Of a stretch of DNA of 64,000 nt, positions 16,579-23,577 are shown one piece after another. Numbering within the stretch: position 1 is the first letter of the stretch; each line of letters opens with the position of its first letter. The notes beneath the pieces were generated by a model. The model was given only the letters and a program-made list of their open reading frames with translations. It did no database searches and was not told the origin of the DNA. The stretch spans positions 1,054,001-1,118,000 of the forward strand of contig NZ_OY781981.1 in assembly GCF_963677565.1 (NCBI RefSeq). Direction: 5' to 3'. The stretch is from an uncultured Draconibacterium sp. Lineage in GTDB: Bacteria; Bacteroidota; Bacteroidia; Bacteroidales; Prolixibacteraceae. Made by a program: the position numbers and the translations under genes.

Positions 16579-17064
16579 ATGACAATTACCGAATATAACC
16601 TTGCAGTTGACAATTACTCAGATCGTCTGTACCGTTTTGTACTAAAAAGTATAAAAGATGTGCATATGGCTGAAGATATTGTGCAGGATAGTTTCGAGAA
16701 ATTGTGGAAGAATTATGATAATGTGGATGGCGCGAAAGTAAAATCGTATCTTTTTACTACTGCCTACCACACGATGATCGACCGCATACGCAAGGAAAAA
16801 CGTTCGGCACTTACTGAGGATTTAAGCTTGCCGGAAGAAGGACACGAAAGCAATTATTCCGACTTAAGCGAAATTCTGAATGAGGCCATAAACAAACTAC
16901 CGGAAATACAACGAATGGTGGTGTTATTGCGCGATTACGAGGGATACAACTACAAGGAAATTGGCGAGCTGACCAATTTGAGCGAGTCGCAGGTAAAGGT
17001 TTATATTTATCGGGCAAGGTTGTTTCTGAAGAAATATATTGGCAGTATTGAGGCTGTGGCATAG
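16579..17064 (+). CDS. ECF-family RNA polymerase sigma factor
   Basis: This 161-residue protein has sigma region 2 (VHMAEDIVQDSFEKLWKNY and AYHTMIDRIRKEKRS, about 27-75) and region 4 (LPEIQRMVVLLRDYEGYNYKEIGELTNLS, about 105-135, a helix-turn-helix), with no other domains. It directs RNA polymerase to a small regulon. A membrane-bound protein starting 16 nt downstream is the likely anti-sigma factor, and an outer-membrane protein follows with a matching promoter. The inducing signal is unknown but the arrangement fits envelope sensing. Confidence 0.92.
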   Translation: MTITEYNLAVDNYSDRLYRFVLKSIKDVHMAEDIVQDSFEKLWKNYDNVDGAKVKSYLFTTAYHTMIDRIRKEKRSALTEDLSLPEEGHESNYSDLSEILNEAINKLPEIQRMVVLLRDYEGYNYKEIGELTNLSESQVKVYIYRARLFLKKYIGSIEAVA

Positions 17065-17079
17065 AAAGAGGGGCGGAAA

Positions 17080-18126
17080 ATGAAAGAGATTAACAGAACA
17101 AATTACGAAGCATATTTTATCGATTACCTGGAGGGCAACCTCGATGAAGGAATGATCGATAGCTTTATTGCGTTTCTGAAAGACAACCCCGACCTGAAAC
17201 AGGAGCTGGAACTTTACGAACCTATTTCGCTGAAGCCCGAAAAGGCGGCGTTCAGCAAAAAAACAGAGCTTTATAAAAGCGATTTCGATAATGAAGAAGC
17301 ATTTGATAATGCTGCAATAGCATTGATCGAAAACGACTTAAGTGAGGATGACAAACAAAAGTTTGAAACCTACCTGGCCAATCATCCTGAAAAGGAAAAA
17401 CAGGCAGCAGCTTTCCAAAAAACAATTTTGAAAGCTGATGAAAGCATTGTTTTTGCGGCTAAGAAAAAGCTATACAAAAAAGCACCGGGCAAAACTATTC
17501 TGCTCTGGACAAGCCGAGTGGCAGCTGTTTTAATTCTTGGCTTTGTTGTTTTTAATCTTGTAAACCGAAACAACGCCGTTCAAGAAAACTTATCTCAACA
17601 AATTGCAGAAGTAGAAAAGGCACCTCAACAAACAATTGAAGAAACTCCGGTAATCGTTCCGGATAATGATATAAAAACTGAAGTTGCCAAAAAGATCGAA
17701 ATGGAAGAACCTACTCGGATAGAAAAAATCAGTCCTAAAAAGCCGGTCGTTAAAGACATCATTGAGGAAAATACTACGACGGAGGCTCCTGAAGCATTGC
17801 TGGCCATGCGTGAGACAATTGTTGTTCCTGAGGAACTGAATTCTATCACCGCGTCAATCGATGTCGAACAGCCAGTGGCAACACTTGCCACCATGTATAT
17901 TATCTACCCTGCCGAAACTTACGATGATGAAATGCTTTTGGCCGATCGTGTGAAAGATAAACTCAATTTGCGCAAGATCTCAAAAGCCGGTCTCGACCTG
18001 ATTGCAAATATTTCCGACGACCGCTTTGAATACGAAACCAACAACGAAGGCAAAGTAGTGAATTACACCTACGAATCGCGTTTGCTGGCGTTTTCCATTC
18101 CTGGAAAAGGCGAAACAAGTGAATAA
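17080..18126 (+). CDS. Predicted membrane-bound anti-sigma factor
   Basis: This 348-residue protein has a soluble N-terminal part (~1-145) with two acidic repeats (DYLEGNLDEGMID, IALIENDLSEDD) typical of cytoplasmic anti-sigma regions. One membrane helix follows at ~148-168 (TILLWTSRVAAVLILGFVVF). A periplasmic part is rich in Pro/Glu/Thr, and its last ~60 residues appear folded (VKDKLNLRKISKAGLDLIA). There is no zinc-binding HxxxCxxC motif, so the family is not the canonical ZAS type. The role is inferred mainly from topology and position just after the sigma gene. Confidence 0.65.
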   Translation: MKEINRTNYEAYFIDYLEGNLDEGMIDSFIAFLKDNPDLKQELELYEPISLKPEKAAFSKKTELYKSDFDNEEAFDNAAIALIENDLSEDDKQKFETYLANHPEKEKQAAAFQKTILKADESIVFAAKKKLYKKAPGKTILLWTSRVAAVLILGFVVFNLVNRNNAVQENLSQQIAEVEKAPQQTIEETPVIVPDNDIKTEVAKKIEMEEPTRIEKISPKKPVVKDIIEENTTTEAPEALLAMRETIVVPEELNSITASIDVEQPVATLATMYIIYPAETYDDEMLLADRVKDKLNLRKISKAGLDLIANISDDRFEYETNNEGKVVNYTYESRLLAFSIPGKGETSE

Positions 18127-18140
18127 ATTTTTACCTTCCC

Positions 18141-18167
18141 TGTAACTTTTAAAACAACCAGTCCGTC
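18141..18167 (+). promoter_or_regulatory. ECF-sigma-type promoter before the outer-membrane protein gene
   Basis: TGTAAC (18141-18146) and CGTC (18164-18167, in GTCCGTC) are separated by 17 nt. Both boxes repeat those at 16525-16550. This marks the following gene as a likely target of the neighbouring sigma factor. Confidence 0.5.
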
Positions 18168-18197
18168 ACAGCATCAGAAACATTTAAACGAAGAAAG

Positions 18198-19133
18198 ATG
18201 AAACAATTATTGACACTAATTTTATGTTGCGCACTAACCACAAATCTATTCGCGCAAACCGATACCACCGAGGTTAAAGTATTAAAAAAGAACGTTGTTA
18301 CAGTTATTGAAGACAACGACAAAGTGCAGGTAGCTGTTGGCGATGGCGTTGAAGTAATTACCGATGACTGGGGCGACACCACTCACGTTCGTGTTGGCCG
18401 ACGCACATTTAAAGTTATTGAAGGACACAACGGAACCTATGTAAAGGTTGAGAAAGATGTAAACCGCCAAAAATGGTCGGGACGTTTTAATCCTCATTGG
18501 GCTGGTCTAGAGGTTGGTGTAAACATTATGACCCAAACAGATTACTCTATCTACAATGGTGAATTTGACGATTACGGCGATTTCCTTGACCTTAATCCCG
18601 GAAAATCATTAACATGGAACCTTAATATTCTGGAGTATGCTTTTACCAACGAACGTAAAACCTTTGGTGTGGTTACCGGACTTGGCTTTAGTTTTAACGA
18701 CTATGCTTTTAACGATCCGGTTACTATTGAAAAAAGAGATGGTTACGGAACAATAATTCCCGTTTATTTGCCAAATGACAGTGAAGGAAGGGGAATTAAA
18801 AAATCGAAATTACACGTAAATTATATCACCGCTCCTTTAATGCTCGAAGTAAAAACACCTCTTCGAATGGGTAGCTCGCGCATGTACCTTGCAGGTGGAG
18901 TTATTGGTAGCCTTTACCTTGGATCGCACACCAAATACAAATATTACAAAGGAGGCAAAGAGAAATCGAAAAGCGGAAATCATATTAATCAATGGAAATA
19001 TGAATTAACCGGTAGAATTGGATTTGGTGATTTCTGTATTTTTGCCAATTATAGTATGACATCATTGTTCAAAGATGCAAAGGGACCTGAAGCTTACCCG
19101 TTGATGATTGGCATCTCGTTCCCGAATATTTAA
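18198..19133 (+). CDS. Outer-membrane beta-barrel protein linked to the ECF sigma factor
   Basis: This 311-residue protein has a signal peptide (MKQLLTLILCCALTTNLFAQ). A ~75-residue periplasmic segment follows, with short repeats of D/V/T-rich strands (VEVITDDWGDTTHVRVGRRTFKV), where Asp-rich turns may bind metal. The remaining ~200 residues alternate as a barrel of PorT/OmpA-like type, ending in MIGISFPNI. It follows the sigma/anti-sigma pair and has its own ECF-like promoter, so it is probably part of the response or of the sensing loop. Function unknown. Confidence 0.75.
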   Translation: MKQLLTLILCCALTTNLFAQTDTTEVKVLKKNVVTVIEDNDKVQVAVGDGVEVITDDWGDTTHVRVGRRTFKVIEGHNGTYVKVEKDVNRQKWSGRFNPHWAGLEVGVNIMTQTDYSIYNGEFDDYGDFLDLNPGKSLTWNLNILEYAFTNERKTFGVVTGLGFSFNDYAFNDPVTIEKRDGYGTIIPVYLPNDSEGRGIKKSKLHVNYITAPLMLEVKTPLRMGSSRMYLAGGVIGSLYLGSHTKYKYYKGGKEKSKSGNHINQWKYELTGRIGFGDFCIFANYSMTSLFKDAKGPEAYPLMIGISFPNI

Positions 19134-19157
19134 GATTATATAAAAAATACAAATACT

Positions 19158-19187
19158 TCCCCGGTAAATTTTGCCGGGGATTTTTTT
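19158..19187 (+). terminator. Intrinsic terminator of the outer-membrane protein gene
   Basis: TCCCCGG (19158-19164) pairs with CCGGGGA (19174-19180) and is followed by seven T residues. Confidence 0.9.
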
Positions 19188-19219
19188 GCATTAAGAATTG
19201 GTTCTCTTACTTTTAATTC

Positions 19220-19816
19220 GTGGAAACCATACGATTAATACCGCTTTTGGGCTGTTTACTTTTCTGTTTGCAAATTGGAATACATGCTTATGTTTTGCAA
19301 CGAAAAGGAACACGGCTATCTGCCAAAAAAGACCAGAGTTCAAAAGTGTTTTCCACCGTTTTTCTCATAAGTTTCTTCCTGGTGTTTTTAAACGAACTGG
19401 TTTATAAGGCTGGTCTCATTCATTTTTCGATTCTTCCTGATACGCTCCAATCCTTACTTACAGGAAAGATTACTCTTACGATTAGTGGAATAGTACTTAT
19501 CTTACTGGCAAACCTTTTAATGTTGCTCACTTTGCGCGCACTTAAACAATCACTGCGTTTTGGATTAAACAAGAAGAATCTGGGCAAACTGGTAACTTCC
19601 GGAATTTATGTGTGGTCGCGCAATCCTTTTTTCCTGGCTATTGACTGTTTGTTTGTAGGTATTACGCTGGTGTTCCCCACTCCGTTCTTTATCGGAATTA
19701 GTGTATTAACCTTGGTATCTATTCACCTTTTTATTTTGAAAGAAGAACGTTTTATGCATGAAAATTACGGGGACGATTACAAAAGTTACGCAAAAAATGT
19801 GAGACGCTATTTCTGA
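19220..19816 (+). CDS. Isoprenylcysteine carboxyl methyltransferase-like membrane protein
   Basis: This 198-residue protein has 4-5 membrane helices and the ICMT/PEMT C-terminal signature: LVTSGIYVWSRNPFFLAIDC, then LKEERFMHENYGDDYKSYAKNVRRYF, which bind S-adenosylmethionine. Bacterial members methylate lipids or unknown substrates. The only sensible start is GTG at 19220. A TTTG-N19-TACTTTTA element (19185-19215) would place the transcript start almost on this codon, so a leaderless message is possible. The 3' end overlaps the convergent ATPase gene by 10 bp. Confidence 0.8.
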   Translation: METIRLIPLLGCLLFCLQIGIHAYVLQRKGTRLSAKKDQSSKVFSTVFLISFFLVFLNELVYKAGLIHFSILPDTLQSLLTGKITLTISGIVLILLANLLMLLTLRALKQSLRFGLNKKNLGKLVTSGIYVWSRNPFFLAIDCLFVGITLVFPTPFFIGISVLTLVSIHLFILKEERFMHENYGDDYKSYAKNVRRYF

Positions 19817-21015
19817 TTAGCGAACTGATGAAAAGGCACCACATGAACAGTTTTATCGTCGCGAATAAATGTATCTGTTTGGTTTAAGGTTACCAAAGTT
19901 CCCTCTTTGAAATCGAAAAAATCCATAGCTTCCAGCAAACCATTCAATTCTTGCTCCAGATAATCTTGTTCTAATGAAGCACACACCTGCACAGCAACTT
20001 TCGCCTGATCTTTCCCAAATCCGAGAAAGTCGCAATACCCGTCTTCCGAGAAATAGTAAAGCTCAGTGAATTTCGATTGCAAATACAGAAAAACCAGGTT
20101 TTCAAGTAGCTGATCAATTTTCTCTGAGATATTAAAAGTTGCAGCACTTACAAAACCCGTATCAGCCACATACACCTTTCGCGGATTTATCATCTGTTTC
20201 CTCAGTGAGTAGCTGAATTTTGGAACATAGTACATCAAAAAACCGGCCTCCAGAAAATTCAGATAGTCGACAGCCGTGGTAGTGGTTTTTATACCCAATG
20301 TATTCTTTAGCTGATTGCCAGTAATCATTTCTCCAACGTGGCGCAGTAAATGCAAACTAAGCCTTTTAAACGCCCTTAAATCGCGAATTCCGTTGGTTAA
20401 TCCAATTTCGCGAACCACGATATCGTCAAATAACTGACCTAAAAATTCGTCACGGTTGGTTTCAGGCACAAAAAAACCGCCCTTTCGCATGTAATCCATT
20501 ACTGAATTTTCATCCTGCTCCAACGAATGATACGAACAGAATTCGTCGTACGACAGCGGTGTAATTACTTTACTGATGTACCTCCCTGTTAAAATCCTTC
20601 CCTTTTCATTATTCAGTACCCCGGCATTCGAAGTTGTAAAAATTACCCGAAAACCTTTATCCAGTTTCTGGCGGACGTAATCCTGCCAGCCTTCCATAGC
20701 TGTTATTCCGTCGAGCAGTAATATTTTACTTTCAGTTGATGCAATGATTTCATCCAGCTTAAAAAAATCGTTCTGATCAAAACCATAAAAGCCCGGATGC
20801 CTGAAATTAACGTAAAAAGCAGCATCGGAGTACTTGTTTTTTAACTGATACAGCACCGATTTTTTCCCGGTTCGTTTTAAACCTGTTATTATAATTAATT
20901 CACTTTCTTCATTCATTATCTCACTAACTAACTCTCTATCGATATAGGAACTAATTTGGTCATAAGGAATTTTTTGCGAATCAATTAATATTTTTAAGTC
21001 TGATTTTAAAATCAT
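19807..21015 (-). CDS. AAA-family ATPase with DUF4143 domain
   Basis: This 402-residue protein has an N-terminal AAA_14-type nucleotide-binding domain and a C-terminal DUF4143 region (TTTAVDYLNFLEAGFLMYYVPKFS). Walker A is GLKRTGKKS at 45-53. The Walker B segment reads ILLLDGITAMEGW at 98-110; the family usually has LDEI there, so the glutamate that activates water appears replaced by Gly. Hydrolysis may be weakened. Such proteins are widespread accessory genes of unknown function. It stands alone, overlaps the neighbouring methyltransferase gene end to end, and has a very AT-rich upstream region, in keeping with acquisition by transfer (inference). Confidence 0.82.
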   Translation of the reverse strand: MILKSDLKILIDSQKIPYDQISSYIDRELVSEIMNEESELIIITGLKRTGKKSVLYQLKNKYSDAAFYVNFRHPGFYGFDQNDFFKLDEIIASTESKILLLDGITAMEGWQDYVRQKLDKGFRVIFTTSNAGVLNNEKGRILTGRYISKVITPLSYDEFCSYHSLEQDENSVMDYMRKGGFFVPETNRDEFLGQLFDDIVVREIGLTNGIRDLRAFKRLSLHLLRHVGEMITGNQLKNTLGIKTTTTAVDYLNFLEAGFLMYYVPKFSYSLRKQMINPRKVYVADTGFVSAATFNISEKIDQLLENLVFLYLQSKFTELYYFSEDGYCDFLGFGKDQAKVAVQVCASLEQDYLEQELNGLLEAMDFFDFKEGTLVTLNQTDTFIRDDKTVHVVPFHQFANQK

Positions 21016-21295
21016 TACACTATATTTATTACAAATATACGTCTTTTAGGTTTATTATTATATATTCTTATCTATTTGTAATATACACTATAAATATTTC
21101 TCATAAATATACGATAAAAGTATTTAGTAGTTTAACGAAATGCTGATTCCGTATTCCTAAATAGAAGCATGTCTGTTTTTTGAAGAAATGAAGTAAAAAT
21201 CGCCATAAATAAGGACCTAAAAAGGAAAAATAAAGCCAGCCAAATCCACAAGTCCGCCGCGAATTGATTTCAATGCAAGTACCATTTTATATTTC
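21016..21295. other. AT-rich intergenic region upstream of the DUF4143 gene
   Basis: No gene is seen. A minus-strand TATATTTG (21039-21032) is a good -7 box for the ATPase gene. The rest up to about 21160 is a mix of TATA-like runs without a clear repeat unit; beyond that nothing was recognised before the terminator at 21296. Confidence 0.5.
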
Positions 21296-21334
21296 AAAAA
21301 ATAGGGATAAAAGCCAACCGGCTTCTATCCCTAT
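21296..21334 (-). terminator. Intrinsic terminator of the amidohydrolase gene
   Basis: A long stem (ATAGGGATAAAAGCC at 21301-21315 with GGCTTCTATCCCTAT at 21320-21334, one mismatch) has an AACC loop. The minus-strand tail is TTTTT. It lies 24 nt after the stop. Confidence 0.85.
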
Positions 21335-21357
21335 TTCCTGAATGAATATTATAATTT

Positions 21358-22992
21358 CTATAACTCAAACACTTTTTCTCCGGCGCTCCAGGTACTTATT
21401 ATTTTGGTGTTTAATACTTCTTTTGGTTCTGCTTTCATTAAATCGGTATCCAGTACCACAAAGTCGGCCCACATTCCCGGACTTAACACTCCTTTTTCAT
21501 CTTCTTCGAACGATGATTTGGCAGCCCAGCTTGTCATGGCACGCAACGTTTGTTCGCGTGTTAATCCTTCATCTTTGTGCCAGCCACCTTCGGGCCAACC
21601 TTTATGATCGATGCGAAATATAGCCGAATAAAAAGTATACAGCGGATAAATATTTTCTACCGGGAAATCGGTTCCGGCAGGCACCCACCCCAATTGTTGC
21701 AACAAGGTTTGGTACGCATAAGCACCTTTTATACGCTCCGGTCCCAACCGATCTTCGGCCCACGGCATATCGCTAGTGCAGTGTGTTGGCTGAATGGAAG
21801 GAATAATAGAGAATTCAGCAAACTTTTTAAAATCATCCGGATTTATAATCTGCGAATGTTCGATTCGCCAGCGTCGGTCGTTTTTACCTTTCAGAAACTT
21901 GCCGTAAGTATTCAGCATTAAACGGTTACCACCGTCGCCAATGGCATGTGTTGCAACCGCAAAATTATTGTCGTAAGCCAATTGGCAGATCATATCGTAA
22001 TAATCCTGCGTTTCAATCTGCAGACCGCTGTTTCCTTCGTCATCCGAATAATCGGCCATTAGCAGCGCACCTCTTGATCCCAGTGCACCATCGGCATATA
22101 TTTTTATGGTATTCACCAGTAATCGATCTGTTTTGTAGGCTTCTCCCTTTTTCACAAAATAATCGAAATTCTCCTGCGTAGGATTCAACATAGCATTCAC
22201 CCGCATTTTTAGGTTACCGGCTTCCTGCATTTCATCCATCAGTAAAATAGTTGTTTTATCCAGCCCGCAATCGGTAACCGATGTCAGTCCGGCAGCAAAA
22301 CAGTTTTTCTGTGCTTCCAGCAAACCTTTTGTCTGTTGCTCAGGTGTAATTTCCGGAATTAATTTGCTTATAAATCCCATTGCGTTGTCGATCAGAACTC
22401 CAGTAGGTTTGCCATTTTTCAGCAGCACTTCACCACCCTGAACTTTTGTATCAGCATCGATTTCTGCCAACTCCAAAGCTTTTGAGTTGCACCATCCGGC
22501 ATGTCCGTCAACGCGAATAAGGTACACCGGAGTATCAGGGAATAACTCATCCAGTTTTGATTTGTCAGGAAAACGGGTGTCTTCCCAGTCATTCTGATCC
22601 CAGCTACGGCCCAATATCCATTCGCCACCAAATTTATCGTGGTGTTCTTTTAACAGTTCGTAAATCTCTTCCGGACTTTTTGTTCCGCGTAAATCGGCAT
22701 ACTGCATCAAATTCACAGCATAACCGTTAAAATGACAATGCGCATCGTTAAATCCCGGATAAATAAATTGTCCTTTTGCATCGACAATATTATCCGATTC
22801 GTATTTGTCTCGGATTTCTTGTGAAGAACCTACGGCAACAATTTTCCCTTTGTTAACCGCAAACGACTCTGCAACCGAGAATTTATCATCAACTGTATAA
22901 ACCGAACCTCCCGAAACAATCAGGTCAACTTTTTCTTTTGGTGTACACGATACCATTACAAACAATACAATTAGTGCCTTAAACAATCTCAT
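21358..22992 (-). CDS. Amidohydrolase family 3 lipoprotein (YtcJ-like)
   Basis: This 544-residue metal-dependent hydrolase starts with a lipoprotein signal (MRLFKALIVLFVMVSC, cysteine 16), so it is anchored to a membrane facing the periplasm. The N-terminal composite beta-sandwich is followed by PGFNDAHCHFNG (metal-binding HxH), the middle contains WILGRSWDQNDW, and ATHAIGDGGN and PAGTDFPVENIYP supply the later His and Asp of the active site. The family contains N-substituted formamide deformylase and many enzymes of unknown substrate. It is divergently arranged with the heme/uptake operon. Confidence 0.87.
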   Translation of the reverse strand: MRLFKALIVLFVMVSCTPKEKVDLIVSGGSVYTVDDKFSVAESFAVNKGKIVAVGSSQEIRDKYESDNIVDAKGQFIYPGFNDAHCHFNGYAVNLMQYADLRGTKSPEEIYELLKEHHDKFGGEWILGRSWDQNDWEDTRFPDKSKLDELFPDTPVYLIRVDGHAGWCNSKALELAEIDADTKVQGGEVLLKNGKPTGVLIDNAMGFISKLIPEITPEQQTKGLLEAQKNCFAAGLTSVTDCGLDKTTILLMDEMQEAGNLKMRVNAMLNPTQENFDYFVKKGEAYKTDRLLVNTIKIYADGALGSRGALLMADYSDDEGNSGLQIETQDYYDMICQLAYDNNFAVATHAIGDGGNRLMLNTYGKFLKGKNDRRWRIEHSQIINPDDFKKFAEFSIIPSIQPTHCTSDMPWAEDRLGPERIKGAYAYQTLLQQLGWVPAGTDFPVENIYPLYTFYSAIFRIDHKGWPEGGWHKDEGLTREQTLRAMTSWAAKSSFEEDEKGVLSPGMWADFVVLDTDLMKAEPKEVLNTKIISTWSAGEKVFEL

Positions 22993-23080
22993 TCTTTATA
23001 TGTTAGTTAGCCACAAATGTAGCCTTTTCGGACATATTTTAAAACAGCAAATCCGAAGGTCTTTTCCGACTATATATTAT

Positions 23081-23088
23081 TATATTTG
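23081..23088 (+). promoter_or_regulatory. -7 promoter element of the uptake/heme operon
   Basis: TATATTTG is a perfect TAnnTTTG box 31 nt before the first ATG at 23120. No convincing TTTG was found at the expected -33 distance, as might be expected for a regulated promoter. Confidence 0.45.
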
Positions 23089-23119
23089 CCCGACTTACAG
23101 GAAATAACAACGCAAAAAG

Positions 23120-23458
23120 ATGTTTACAGTCGGCATATTTACAACGCATTTCCCCTACCTGGTGTTTATTGCTTGTTATGCCTGGTTTTTGCTTTTTGGT
23201 GTTGAGCAGGCCCACGAGGGAAAAATTCAAATAGCCGAGAAATCGATTCAGATCGAGTACCATGTAAACCATGCAAAAGCTAACGCTGATAGGTCATTGG
23301 CATTTTTCGATCAACCTGAAATTGATTTTGAAAGCCACAACAATTGCGATAACCTTTGCAGTAATCAAAAGTGGAAAGTCCATCAATCGCTCCGCTTTTA
23401 TGCTAACGATATTATTCCCGACTCCCAGTTCTGCCGTCCACCTCCGGCCGTGGCTTAA
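23120..23458 (+). CDS. Small membrane-anchored protein of unknown function
   Basis: This 112-residue protein has one N-terminal hydrophobic helix (FPYLVFIACYAWFLLFGV, about 12-29). A soluble remainder with His/Cys residues (EYHVNHAKAN, HNNCDNLC, SQFC) ends in the unusual CRPPPAVA. The promoter box 31 nt upstream and the co-directional TonB receptor 120 nt downstream support it as a real first gene of the operon. The His/Cys content would suit metal or heme contact, but this is speculation. I do not recognise a named family. Confidence 0.55.
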   Translation: MFTVGIFTTHFPYLVFIACYAWFLLFGVEQAHEGKIQIAEKSIQIEYHVNHAKANADRSLAFFDQPEIDFESHNNCDNLCSNQKWKVHQSLRFYANDIIPDSQFCRPPPAVA

Positions 23459-23529
23459 TACTTTATGAATTAGAAATATACCTCCATTTCTCCAATAGGA
23501 ATGACCCATTTATCTATTCTGTAGAAAGA

Positions 23530-23556
23530 TTAACAAAATTCACCTTATTTTGTTAA
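23530..23556 (+). promoter_or_regulatory. Perfect 10-bp inverted repeat before the TonB receptor gene
   Basis: TTAACAAAAT (23530-23539) and ATTTTGTTAA (23547-23556) are separated by 7 nt and end 21 nt before the receptor ATG. It could be an operator for an iron- or heme-responsive repressor, or an RNA hairpin next to the ribosome-binding site. It does not match the Fur consensus that I know. Confidence 0.5.
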
Positions 23557-23577
23557 GTGGATGAACAACTTAAAAAA

